This document shows, piece by piece, positions 16,915-24,866 of a stretch of DNA of 49,006 bases; positions within the stretch are counted from its first letter, which is position 1, and each line of letters opens with the position of its first letter. This DNA is from an uncultured Collinsella sp. (GTDB lineage Bacteria > Actinomycetota > Coriobacteriia > Coriobacteriales > Coriobacteriaceae): NCBI GenBank assembly GCA_902465265.1, contig CABQMF010000009.1, positions 1-49,006 of the forward strand, read 5' to 3'. Both the position numbers and the translations under genes were made by a program. The notes beneath the pieces are model-generated. The model had not been told where the DNA came from. It ran no database searches and saw nothing but the letters and a program-made list of their open reading frames with translations.

Positions 16915-17630
16915 GCGCCGGCGCTACGCTACTCAAGCTGCAACAGATCGATTTGGAGCTCGCCCGCAACAAGAGCGAACTTGCCAATATGCCGGAGCTC
17001 AAGGAGCTCGCTTCCAAGCGCAAGACCTATGTGAAGCTCAAGTCCGAGATGACCAAGCTCTACGCCCAGCGCAAGGATCTGGACATTGAGCTCGACGATC
17101 TCAACACCACCGAGATCCAGACCAACAACGCCATCGAGGCCGCCAAGAAGCGCCACGTTGATGGCTCTGACTACCGCGAGGTTCAGGACCTGGAGAACGA
17201 GCTCGCCACCCTGGCCAAGCGCCTGGACAAGATCGAGCATACCCGCAAGGATGTCGTCATCGCCCATAAGGAGGCGCTCGACCGCGAGGCTCGCGCACAG
17301 GCCATCATCGCCAAGTTCGAGGAGGGCGTGAAGGCCGATACCAAGGCCGCCCGCGCCAAGGCCGCCGACCTCCAGGCCCAGATTGATGCCGCCACCAAGG
17401 AGCGCACCGCGCTTGCCGCTACGCTGCCGACTGACGTGCTCACCGACTACGAGCGCCTGCTCAAGCAGTTCCGCGGCCTGGCCGTCGAGACCATCAAGGG
17501 CAACATCCCCACGGTCTGCCACACCGCGCTGCAGGCGTCGTCCATGAGCGACCTCAACCACGACGGCAGTGAGATTACGCGCTGCCCGTACTGCCACCGC
17601 CTGCTCGTGCTCCCCAGCAAGGAAGCCTAA
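16911..17630 (+). CDS. coiled-coil C4-type zinc-ribbon protein (DUF164 family)
   Basis: 239 residues from ATG 16911, chosen because GGAGAG lies just upstream and the ATGA overlap with NIF3 is typical. ATG 16875 is the rejected longer start. Residues about 10-180 are a continuous Lys/Glu-rich coiled coil. The end holds a zinc ribbon with a first cysteine in VCHTAL and CPYCHRLL near 226-233. The family commonly follows NIF3 in Actinobacteria and Firmicutes, and a role in nucleic-acid binding is presumed. The first knuckle looks incomplete (a single Cys plus His), which is worth noting. Confidence 0.87.
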   Translation: MSAGATLLKLQQIDLELARNKSELANMPELKELASKRKTYVKLKSEMTKLYAQRKDLDIELDDLNTTEIQTNNAIEAAKKRHVDGSDYREVQDLENELATLAKRLDKIEHTRKDVVIAHKEALDREARAQAIIAKFEEGVKADTKAARAKAADLQAQIDAATKERTALAATLPTDVLTDYERLLKQFRGLAVETIKGNIPTVCHTALQASSMSDLNHDGSEITRCPYCHRLLVLPSKEA

Positions 17631-17632
17631 CG

Positions 17633-18847
17633 ATGACGGCGGCACCCAACAATTCAATGCAACTTGAGGGAAAAACGATCCTGCTGGGCATTACCGGCGG
17701 GATCGCCGCCTATAAGTCGTGCAATATCGTGCGCCTGCTGCAAAAGCGCGGCGCGCGCGTTAAGGTCGTTATGAGCGAGCATGCCACCGAGTTCGTGGGG
17801 CCGCTCACCTTCCGTGCGCTCACCAACGAGCCCGTTGCCGTGGGCCTATTCGACGACCCTTCCGACCCCATCCACCACATTTCGCTGGCGCAGGAGCCCG
17901 ATCTGGTGGTCGTGGCGCCCGCGACGGCCAATATCATCGCAAAGATGGCAAACGGTATCGCCGATGACCTCATCTCCACCACGCTGCTTGCCACGCCGCG
18001 GCCCATCGTGATCGCGCCGGCCATGAACAATGGCATGTGGAAAGCGCCGGCCACGCAGGCCAACATGGCCACGCTGCGCGAGCGCGGTGTTCACGTGGTG
18101 GGACCCGGCAGCGGCTACCTTGCCTGCGGCGACGTGGACACGGGACGCATGAGCGAGCCCGAGGACATCGTCGAAGCCATCTGCGAGGTGCTCAATCCCG
18201 TGCCGCAAGACCTAGCGGGCAAGCGCATCGTCATTACCGCCGGCCCCACGCACGAGCCGATCGACCCCGTGCGCTTCATCGGCAACCGTTCGACGGGCAA
18301 GATGGGCGTCGCCCTGGCGGGGGAGGCCGCACGTCGCGGCGCTGCGGTCACGCTTGTGCTGGGGCCGACATCGCTCGACGTGGGCCGCAGCGTGGAGTGC
18401 GTTCGTGTGCAGACTGCCGCTGAAATGCTGCAGGCAGCACTCAGCGCCTTTCAAACGGCCGATGCGGCCATTTGCGCGGCTGCCGTCGCCGACTACACAC
18501 CCGCGGCCCCTGCCGACCATAAGCTTAAAAAGGCCAACGAGCGCTTGGATTGCATTGAACTGGTCGAGACGGTCGATATCTTGGCCGAGCTTTCGCGCCA
18601 AAAGGGCGAGCGCCGTGTGATCGGATTTGCAGCCGAGACCGATAACGTCGTGGAGTACGCGCAGCGAAAGCTCGGCCGCAAGGGTTGCGATGCCATTATC
18701 GCCAACGATGTCTCGCGCGCCGATTCGGGCTTTGGAACCGATACCAACAAGGCTTGGATCGTGAGCACAGCGGGTACGCAAGAACTTCCCGTGCTAACAA
18801 AACCCCAGCTTGCAGATACAATTTTGGACTTGCTTCAAAATTTGTAA
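17633..18847 (+). CDS. coaBC: bifunctional phosphopantothenoylcysteine decarboxylase / synthetase
   Basis: 404 residues. The CoaC half has GITGGIAAYKS (19-29), the FMN/substrate motif APAMNNGMW (about 125-133) and the flap cysteine in GYLACGDVDTGRM. The CoaB half starts near 190 with ITAGPTHEPIDPVR and GNRSTGKMG. Together they turn 4'-phosphopantothenate into 4'-phosphopantetheine for coenzyme A. AAGGAAG precedes the ATG at a 2-nt gap from the previous gene. This ends the 17-kb co-directional cluster. Confidence 0.96.
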   Translation: MTAAPNNSMQLEGKTILLGITGGIAAYKSCNIVRLLQKRGARVKVVMSEHATEFVGPLTFRALTNEPVAVGLFDDPSDPIHHISLAQEPDLVVVAPATANIIAKMANGIADDLISTTLLATPRPIVIAPAMNNGMWKAPATQANMATLRERGVHVVGPGSGYLACGDVDTGRMSEPEDIVEAICEVLNPVPQDLAGKRIVITAGPTHEPIDPVRFIGNRSTGKMGVALAGEAARRGAAVTLVLGPTSLDVGRSVECVRVQTAAEMLQAALSAFQTADAAICAAAVADYTPAAPADHKLKKANERLDCIELVETVDILAELSRQKGERRVIGFAAETDNVVEYAQRKLGRKGCDAIIANDVSRADSGFGTDTNKAWIVSTAGTQELPVLTKPQLADTILDLLQNL

Positions 18848-18855
18848 AAAAGTTC

Positions 18856-18885
18856 TTGCACAAGGGCAAAGTTTCGGGTTAATAT
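18856..18885 (+). promoter_or_regulatory. promoter of tRNA-Pro
   Basis: TTGCAC (18856-18861), an 18-nt spacer and TAATAT (18880-18885), immediately after the coaBC stop. TATACT at 18883-18888 is an alternative -10. Confidence 0.6.
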
Positions 18886-18927
18886 ACTCCCTGTTGCGAG
18901 CGAGAGCAGAGCAACAAACAAAAGCTT

Positions 18928-19004
<77 letters not shown>

Positions 19005-19013
19005 GAAGTTTGC

Positions 19014-19046
19014 AGGTCAGGCACCTAGTGCCTGACCTTTTGTTTT
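19014..19046 (+). terminator. intrinsic terminator after tRNA-Pro
   Basis: A perfect 11-bp stem (19014-19024 with 19028-19038) and a 3-nt loop are followed by TTTTGTTTT. Confidence 0.9.
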
Positions 19047-19142
19047 AAGCAATTGCTTTAAGCAACGAAGAATCAACGACCAACCGTCCTCCACATGTCT
19101 GGACTCTCTATGCTCGCGCTGGATAGACATCGCCAGAACGGG

Positions 19143-19148
19143 TATAGT
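19143..19148 (+). promoter_or_regulatory. probable -10 element (TATAGT) for the phosphatidyltransferase gene
   Basis: TATAGT lies about 37 nt before the GTG start at 19185. The -35 is poor (TGGATA, 17-nt spacer). If used, transcription starts near 19155, which rules out the upstream in-frame ATG at 19095. Confidence 0.4.
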
Positions 19149-19184
19149 ATCGAAAGTTTTGTCGTTTACCAGCGGGGGAGTCCT

Positions 19185-19889
19185 GTGGGCATCAAAAAAA
19201 AGATCAAAAAGGAGCTTATCGGCACTTCCGATTACCCGTCGAATAAGATCTTCACGATCTCCAATTTCATTACCTTCACGCGCCTAATCCTCACGCTGGT
19301 CTTCTTGTACCTGTTTGTGACGGACAACAACCGTGTCGTCGCCATCGTCATCTATGCCATCGCGGCCTCCACCGACTGGATGGACGGCCAGATTGCCCGC
19401 ATGACCAAAACGGTCTCATGGCTCGGCAAGGTTATGGATCCCATCTGCGACCGTGCGCTGCTATTTACCGGCGTACTGGGCCTGGTGGTCCGCGGCGAGC
19501 TTCCCATCTGGGTCTGCGTGCTCATCATTGGTCGCGATATCTACCTTGGTATCGGCACGCTCATCGTGCGCCACTATCACCGCCGCCCCATCGACGTCGT
19601 CTTTCCCGGCAAGATTGCGACGGCGCTGCTCATGACCGGCTTCTCGCTCATGCTGTTGGGCTTTCCCACTGTGGATGGCTGGCATCTGCTGCCCGCCACG
19701 TTCACGGCCTTCCCGGGCCTCAACGGCAGCCCGGTACCGCTTGGCATCTTCTTTGTGTACGGCGGCGTCATCTTCTCCATGCTCACCGCCGTCATCTATT
19801 CCATTAAGGGTGGAGCAGCCATTAAACAAGCCGTGGCGCATCCCGAGGACGAAGACATCGACTTTCTTAACCCCGAAATCGAAGACTAA
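19185..19889 (+). CDS. CDP-alcohol phosphatidyltransferase
   Basis: 234 residues from GTG 19185, chosen for GGGGGAG 4 nt upstream and the -10 element at 19143. An ATG at 19095 would add 30 residues without a ribosome-binding site. The family motif D-x2-D-G-x2-A-R-x8-G-x3-D-x3-D is complete in the segment DWMDGQIARM to MDPICD (about 65-90). Five to six membrane helices follow. Members condense CDP-diacylglycerol with an alcohol. DPICD replaces the DPIAD seen in the window's other enzyme (40832), so the alcohol may differ from glycerol-3-phosphate. In mycobacteria, PgsA2 also lies upstream of the FHA-MerR pair found next here. The C-terminus is acidic. Confidence 0.88.
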   Translation: MGIKKKIKKELIGTSDYPSNKIFTISNFITFTRLILTLVFLYLFVTDNNRVVAIVIYAIAASTDWMDGQIARMTKTVSWLGKVMDPICDRALLFTGVLGLVVRGELPIWVCVLIIGRDIYLGIGTLIVRHYHRRPIDVVFPGKIATALLMTGFSLMLLGFPTVDGWHLLPATFTAFPGLNGSPVPLGIFFVYGGVIFSMLTAVIYSIKGGAAIKQAVAHPEDEDIDFLNPEIED

Positions 19890-19955
19890 GTCGTTGGGGT
19901 ATGATTACGTACAGTTCATTCTTTGCGGCATGTCCGCGTTAAGTTAGGGGTTGTC

Positions 19956-20390
19956 ATGGACAACATGGTTAACAATATGCCTCAGAACGATAAGGCCTCA
20001 GACGCCACCTGCGTTTTCCGCGTTCCTTCGAGCGATGTCACCGTTCCCGACCTCATGGCCAACGTGCACATCACCGCGCCCGTCTTATCTATCGTCAAAG
20101 GCCCTCAAACCGGTGCAGCCTTTGAGCTCGAGGATAATGTGACCACCATCGGCCGCGATCCCGCTAACGGCATCTTCCTCAACGACATGACCGTGTCGCG
20201 TAGCCATGTGCGCATTATTCGCGAGGGTCTGGGTGCCCGCATCGAAGACCTGGGCTCGCTCAACGGTACGTGGGTTGATGGCGCCATTGTCAACGACGCA
20301 CCGCTGCACGATGGCTCTTCCGTCCAGATCGGTACGTTTACGCTCATCTACCACGAGAGCACGCCGGAGCGCATCGAAACCGGTGAGTAG
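19956..20390 (+). CDS. garA: FHA-domain protein of the GarA/OdhI type
   Basis: 144 residues from ATG 19956 (AGGGG upstream). An ATG at 19923 would add 11. The FHA domain covers about 45-135, with GRDPANGIFLND (the loop Arg), TVSRSH and DLGSLNGTWVDG holding the phosphothreonine-binding residues. Near the N-terminus DATCVFR (16-22) matches the ETTSVFR phosphorylation site of mycobacterial GarA and corynebacterial OdhI. These proteins, when unphosphorylated, inhibit 2-oxoglutarate dehydrogenase and glutamate dehydrogenase; phosphorylation makes the tail fold back on the FHA domain. Here only the second threonine (Thr18) is kept. The following MerR gene repeats the odhI-ftsR order of Corynebacterium. 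Confidence 0.87.
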   Translation: MDNMVNNMPQNDKASDATCVFRVPSSDVTVPDLMANVHITAPVLSIVKGPQTGAAFELEDNVTTIGRDPANGIFLNDMTVSRSHVRIIREGLGARIEDLGSLNGTWVDGAIVNDAPLHDGSSVQIGTFTLIYHESTPERIETGE

Positions 20391-20393
20391 GGC

Positions 20394-21278
20394 ATGGCCG
20401 AACGCAATTATCTGAGTATCGGCCAGGTCGTCAATCTACTTCGAGGCGCATACCCCGATCTTTCGAACTCAAAAATTAGATTTCTCGAAGATGAGGGGCT
20501 CATCACCCCTCATCGCACGCCTAAGGGCTATCGTCAGTACTCCAAGGAGGACGTTGACCGCCTGGAGGTCATTCTGCACCTCCAGAAGACTCGCTACATG
20601 CCGCTCAACGTGATCAAGCAACGCCTGGAAAACGCCACGGACCTGTCTACGCTCGCCTACGAGGTGGGCCTGTTGTCCGATGTTCCGCTCAAGACGGAAC
20701 CCAAGGAGACTAAGCAAAAACTGCATCCTATCGAGACCATCCCCGATATGCTCGGTGTCGAGATCTCGTTTATCCGCTCCCTGGCCGAAAACGACCTCAT
20801 TCGCATCATCAAGAGCCCGCAGAATCGCGAGCTTGTCGATGGCCGCGATTTCCCGATCATCCGCTATTGCTCCGAGCTTTCGCGCTTCCATATCGAGCCG
20901 CGCAACCTGCGCCAGTACGTATCGTCCGCAAACCGCGAGTCCTCGATGTTTGAGCAGGTGCTCGTAAGCATGCTCGGTATGGATACTTCCGACGACGAGC
21001 GCGATGCCAAGCTCGAGCGTGCATTTAAGAAGCTGCATGACCTCACCGAGGGCGTCCATACCGCTCTGCTCAAGAACCGTGTATTCGAGTCACTCAACGC
21101 CGTGGTGGAGGATGCCGATATCGATGCCCTCGACGAGGAGATCGCACGCTCCGAGTCAACCAAGGCCAAAAGCGAAGAGACATCTACCTCCGCGGTCCCC
21201 GTGCGTGAGGAATCCCTCGTGCAGCCGCTCAAGGTTGTCGCCCCCTCACGCGCCGGCACCGCCAGCGCGGCCAAATAG
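20394..21278 (+). CDS. ftsR: MerR-family transcription regulator (FtsR-like)
   Basis: 294 residues. The winged-helix DNA-binding domain spans about 6-75 (YLSIGQVVNLL...IRFLEDEGLITPHRTPKGYRQYS). The long C-terminal half lacks the cysteines of metal-sensing MerR proteins and ends in a low-complexity Ser/Ala tail. Position 4 nt behind a GarA/OdhI-like gene matches Rv1827-Rv1828 in mycobacteria and odhI-ftsR in Corynebacterium, where FtsR activates ftsZ. The function in this organism is inferred by synteny only. Confidence 0.85.
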   Translation: MAERNYLSIGQVVNLLRGAYPDLSNSKIRFLEDEGLITPHRTPKGYRQYSKEDVDRLEVILHLQKTRYMPLNVIKQRLENATDLSTLAYEVGLLSDVPLKTEPKETKQKLHPIETIPDMLGVEISFIRSLAENDLIRIIKSPQNRELVDGRDFPIIRYCSELSRFHIEPRNLRQYVSSANRESSMFEQVLVSMLGMDTSDDERDAKLERAFKKLHDLTEGVHTALLKNRVFESLNAVVEDADIDALDEEIARSESTKAKSEETSTSAVPVREESLVQPLKVVAPSRAGTASAAK

Positions 21279-21316
21279 ACGCTGCTACAAACCAGCCTCC
21301 CCTGAAAGGTCATGCC

Positions 21317-21847
21317 ATGTACGACTTCGAATCTCATATCGTCGACATCCCCGACTATCCCGAGCCCGGAGTCGTCTTTAAGGACATCACACCGCTCTTT
21401 GGTAATCCCGAAGCGCTAAAGGCCATGGTAGATGCCCTGGCCGAGCATTTTGCCGGCATGGGCATCACCAAGGTCGTGGGTCCCGAGGCTCGCGGCTTTA
21501 TGGTCGGCGTGCCCGTGGCCGTCGCCCTGGGCGCTGGCTTTGTGCCCGCACGCAAGCCGGGTAAGCTGCCTCGCAAGACGGTGAGCGAGAGCTACGAGCT
21601 CGAATATGGCACCGACTCTATCGAGATCCACGCCGATGCCATTACCTCTAAAGATACCGTGTTGATTCTGGACGACTTGGTCGCGACGGGCGGAACCGTC
21701 GAGGCAACAGGTAAACTGGTGCGAGATATGGGCGCAAAGCTTGTGGGTTACGGTTGTATCCTCGAGCTTGCGTTTCTCAACCCGCGCAAGAAGCTCACGC
21801 CTTCCAACGAGGACGTCGAGCTCTTTAGCCTGGCAACGGTGGACTAG
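21317..21847 (+). CDS. apt: adenine phosphoribosyltransferase
   Basis: 176 residues, the usual length. IPDYPEPGVVFKDITPLF (about 11-28) and the PRPP-binding loop VLILDDLVATGGT (about 116-128) are diagnostic. It salvages adenine to AMP in the cytoplasm. The start has GAAAGG upstream. Confidence 0.97.
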   Translation: MYDFESHIVDIPDYPEPGVVFKDITPLFGNPEALKAMVDALAEHFAGMGITKVVGPEARGFMVGVPVAVALGAGFVPARKPGKLPRKTVSESYELEYGTDSIEIHADAITSKDTVLILDDLVATGGTVEATGKLVRDMGAKLVGYGCILELAFLNPRKKLTPSNEDVELFSLATVD

Positions 21848-21879
21848 CCGCTACCCTTAGATACCGGAAAGGAAGCTCC

Positions 21880-22986
21880 ATGCGCACAGCAAATACGCAC
21901 AAAAACATGGCACGCTGCGCTGCTACGGCAACCCTCGCTTGTGTTTTGGGCCTGGGCCTCGCGGCTCCGGCCTATGCTGATACCGCATCCGACCTTGCCG
22001 CTGCTCGTACCAAACTCGAGCAGATCGGCACGCAGACCCAGCAAATTCATGAAGAACTCTCCGCACAGACGCAGGAGCTTGATCAGACTGCAGGCGAGAT
22101 CACGCAAAAGCAGCAAGAGATTGCCGAGGGCCAGGCAAAGCTTTCGAGCTACGTTGCCGGTGAGTACAAGACCGGCGGTCTGAGTCTCCTTCAGGTTCTG
22201 ACGGGCGTCGACGATCTGGGCGACATGCTCAACCGTCTGTTCTATTACGGCAAGGTTTCCGACAAGCAGGCCCAGACCATTCAGGATGTCAAGGACCTTA
22301 AGCAGCAGCTCACCGATAAGCAGGCCGAGCAGGAGAAGAACGTCGCCGCGACGCAGAAGAAGGTCGACGAGCTCAATGCCCAGCAGGCTGAGGCCCAGAG
22401 TGTCGTGAACTCCCTGGATTCACAGCTGCAGGCCGAGCTTGCTGCCGAGGCCGAGGCCAACGCCGCGCTGCAGGCCGGTATCAACGCCAGCACCGCCGAA
22501 AAGGCCACGGTGCGCAACGACACCGCCGGTACGACCGAGAACACCCCCGCGCCCGCTCCTGCTCCCACGCCGCAGCCTTCGACGCCCACTCCGGCTCCTA
22601 CGCCGCAGCCCTCGACGCCCGCTCCGGCTCCGACGCCTTCCGCACCGAGCCAGTCTGTTGACGGCGGCTCCGTTGTTTCGCGCGCCTACAGCAAGCTTGG
22701 TTGCGCTTATTCCTGGGGCGGTATTGGACCGGACAGCTTTGACTGCTCCGGTTTTGTAAGCTACTGTCTCACGGGCCGCTACTGCCGTCTGGGCACCACC
22801 GGCACTTTCATGGGCTGGACCCGCGTGTCCGACCCGCAACCCGGCGATGTCGTGGTTAACTCCTACCATACTGGCATCTATATCGGTAATGGTCAGATGA
22901 TCCATGCTTCCGACTACAAGACGGGCGTCATCATCAGCTCCGTCGCAGCCGGCATGAACAACAACTACATTTTCGTGCGCTACTAA
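21880..22986 (+). CDS. secreted NlpC/P60 peptidoglycan endopeptidase
   Basis: 368 residues. The signal peptide (hydrophobic 14-28, likely cut after AYA, 31-33) is followed by a Gln/Glu-rich coiled coil (about 35-200), a Pro/Ala/Thr linker with repeated PAPTPQPSTP units (223-257), and an NlpC/P60 domain (262-368). Catalytic residues are Cys289 (FDCSGF), His330 (SYHTGIYIG) and probably His342. The coiled-coil plus NlpC/P60 layout is that of RipA/PcsB-like hydrolases, which split stem peptides at division and are usually activated by FtsEX; no ftsEX gene is in the window. The ribosome-binding site is GGAAAGGAAG. Confidence 0.93.
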   Translation: MRTANTHKNMARCAATATLACVLGLGLAAPAYADTASDLAAARTKLEQIGTQTQQIHEELSAQTQELDQTAGEITQKQQEIAEGQAKLSSYVAGEYKTGGLSLLQVLTGVDDLGDMLNRLFYYGKVSDKQAQTIQDVKDLKQQLTDKQAEQEKNVAATQKKVDELNAQQAEAQSVVNSLDSQLQAELAAEAEANAALQAGINASTAEKATVRNDTAGTTENTPAPAPAPTPQPSTPTPAPTPQPSTPAPAPTPSAPSQSVDGGSVVSRAYSKLGCAYSWGGIGPDSFDCSGFVSYCLTGRYCRLGTTGTFMGWTRVSDPQPGDVVVNSYHTGIYIGNGQMIHASDYKTGVIISSVAAGMNNNYIFVRY

Positions 22987-23010
22987 GTCACTCTGTATAG
23001 CAAACGAATG

Positions 23011-23048
23011 TGAACCTCGTGACCTTTGGGCTGCGAGGTTCATTTATT
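23011..23048 (+). terminator. terminator after the NlpC/P60 gene
   Basis: A nine-pair stem (23011-23019 with 23033-23041) with a 13-nt loop is followed by TTTATTTG. Confidence 0.72.
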
Positions 23049-23103
23049 TGTGACCGTGCTCCATACATGATCCCAATGAACTAGTTTTCAATACTAGATG
23101 CAC

Positions 23104-23132
23104 GTTTCAAAGGTAAGCAAGATGGCTATAAT
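23104..23132 (+). promoter_or_regulatory. promoter of the degV-family gene
   Basis: A perfect TATAAT (23127-23132) stands 29 nt before the start codon. The -35 is weak (GTTTCA at 23104-23109, 17-nt spacer). Confidence 0.6.
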
Positions 23133-23161
23133 AAATGAGAAACATCTAGAAAGGACCCTCT

Positions 23162-24028
23162 ATGAGCTGGGCACTTATCTCCGATTCGAGCTGCAATCTT
23201 CGCGATTGGCAGCCAACCACACCTCATACCACCTTTGCATTTGCACCCCTTAAGATCCGAGTGGGGGAGCGCGAATTTGTCGACGACCTCTCGCTCGATG
23301 TTCACGAGCTCAATTGCGCCGTGCAGGCGGAGTCAAGCGCTTCTTCGAGCGCCTGTCCAAGCGTAGGGGAGTGGGCCGAGCTCTTTAAGCTCGCCGACAA
23401 GACGATCTGCATGCCCATCTCCGAGGGTGTCTCTGGAAGCTATAATGCTGCCGCTACGGCACGCGATATGGTACTTGCCGAGGAGCCCAATCGTCAGATT
23501 CACCTGGTTAATTCGCGGGCAGCAGGCGGCAAGATGGATCTGATCTTCTTACTCTTTGATCGATATCTTGCAAGCAACCCGGACGTTTCCTTTGAGGACG
23601 CCTGCTCTTACTTCGATAGCTTGGAGCAGAACAGCAAGATTCTCTTTAGCCTGTGTAATTACGAGAACCTTGCAAAGGCTGGACGCATTCCTAAGGCAGC
23701 CGGCGTCATTGCCAACAAGCTCAATATCCGCATTTTGGGCACGGCGAGCGAAGCGGGCAAAATTGAACTCGTTGGGCACACGCGCGGCGAAAAGAAGATG
23801 CTCAACAAGATTATTGACACCATGGAAGCCGAGGGTTTCACAGGCGGCGAGGTCGTTATCGACCATGTCGAGAATGAGGCGGGCGCCCAGGCACTTGCCA
23901 GTCGTATTGTGGAGCATTGGCCCGGCTCCAAGACCATTATCATGCCCTGCAACGGACTGGATTCATACTATGCCGAGATGCGCGGGCTCATTATCGGCTA
24001 CGGGATGGGCGTTGCTTCGGGCCGATAA
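23162..24028 (+). CDS. DegV-family fatty-acid-binding protein
   Basis: 288 residues. DSSCNL (8-13) is the first signature. SACPSVGEW (about 62-70) stands at the TSQPS-like fatty-acid loop, and SEGVSGSYNAA (about 86-96) is the second conserved loop. DegV proteins (FakB-like) bind single fatty acids and hand them to the FakA kinase; no fakA is in this window. It has its own promoter and a GAAAGGA ribosome-binding site. Confidence 0.9.
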   Translation: MSWALISDSSCNLRDWQPTTPHTTFAFAPLKIRVGEREFVDDLSLDVHELNCAVQAESSASSSACPSVGEWAELFKLADKTICMPISEGVSGSYNAAATARDMVLAEEPNRQIHLVNSRAAGGKMDLIFLLFDRYLASNPDVSFEDACSYFDSLEQNSKILFSLCNYENLAKAGRIPKAAGVIANKLNIRILGTASEAGKIELVGHTRGEKKMLNKIIDTMEAEGFTGGEVVIDHVENEAGAQALASRIVEHWPGSKTIIMPCNGLDSYYAEMRGLIIGYGMGVASGR

Positions 24029-24047
24029 TTTCCAACTAGACAAACGC

Positions 24048-24088
24048 ACGGGCGGGATAAGGGGCCAATGGCTCTTTATCCCGCCCGT
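24048..24088. terminator. bidirectional terminator between convergent genes
   Basis: A perfect 13-bp stem (24048-24060 with 24076-24088) lies between the degV stop and the DUF1836 stop. Its outer flanks are only weakly T-rich. Confidence 0.7.
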
Positions 24089-24100
24089 CTTATGCCTCGA

Positions 24101-24712
24101 TTAGCTATTAAACCCATTAAACTTAAGGTAGCTCATCAGGTATGCCTTCGAAACGAAGGACGATACCGCACTGCGCACGAGCAGCGACTCGCGCGTGACC
24201 TGATGGGCGGTATCGGGCACGGGAGTCTGCTCGACGGAAAACGCCGCACGAATCGATGCCTCAAGTTGATCGACTACATAATCGAAAGCAGTCGGAGCTT
24301 CGTAGCTTAAACGCTGGATATTAAAGAGCGCCTGAACCGCAGCGATGGGCAGCACCTGCTTAAAGATACAAATGGCGATGAGACGCGCAATCTGCTCACG
24401 GCCATACTGCTTTTTAACCGGAGCAGGAACGAGGCCGACCTTTACGTAGTTATTGATCATCGACGGCGTGATAACGGGCTGCTCTACGCAAATCGAAAGC
24501 GGCTCCATCCACAGTTCGATGTACTCAATGACCTGGTCACGGTAGAGCGTTACGTTGGGCAGCTGGTCATAGCGCGACAGACTCAACGCGTTGAGTTTAC
24601 CCACCATATCGGACTGAATAAATGCATCCGGCAGCACCGTCGGCTGAATATCCTCCGGCTTAATGCTGACCGATGTATCGGACATCGGGATAACATGTTT
24701 AGCGTGGTTCAT
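24101..24712 (-). CDS. DUF1836-family predicted regulator
   Basis: 203 residues. The core PVITPSMINNYVKVGLVPAP followed by KKQYGREQIARL (about 79-111) is the DUF1836 signature and reads as a MerR-like winged helix. The family is found in Firmicutes and Coriobacteriia and its targets are unknown. The start at 24712 is supported by GGAGGAT. The upstream region carries a repeated TAGATAAC around the -10, consistent with self-regulation. Confidence 0.85.
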   Translation of the reverse strand: MNHAKHVIPMSDTSVSIKPEDIQPTVLPDAFIQSDMVGKLNALSLSRYDQLPNVTLYRDQVIEYIELWMEPLSICVEQPVITPSMINNYVKVGLVPAPVKKQYGREQIARLIAICIFKQVLPIAAVQALFNIQRLSYEAPTAFDYVVDQLEASIRAAFSVEQTPVPDTAHQVTRESLLVRSAVSSFVSKAYLMSYLKFNGFNS

Positions 24713-24727
24713 AAGGATCCTCCGTTC

Positions 24728-24756
24728 GTTATCTATATTGTATTCTAGGTTATCTA
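24728..24756 (-). promoter_or_regulatory. putative operator: two TAGATAAC repeats around the -10 of DUF1836
   Basis: On the minus strand TAGATAAC occurs at 24756-24749 and 24735-24728, exactly 21 bp apart (two helical turns). The TACAAT -10 element (24742-24737) lies between them. The sequence of the repeats is clear; the binding protein is inferred. Confidence 0.45.
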
Positions 24757-24784
24757 GTTTTGCATATCACATAGCCGCTAAGTA

Positions 24785-24826
24785 AAAGTGGTTGGACAGC
24801 ACATTGATGCACTGCCCAACCACTTT
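24785..24826 (-). terminator. terminator after thioredoxin reductase
   Basis: An 11-bp stem (24785-24795 with 24816-24826) extends inward with further pairs. In the minus direction it follows the trxB stop by about 40 nt. The T-run is short. Confidence 0.65.
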
Positions 24827-24866
24827 GTTTGAAGATAACAACCTTACATAAGATATATTATCGTAC

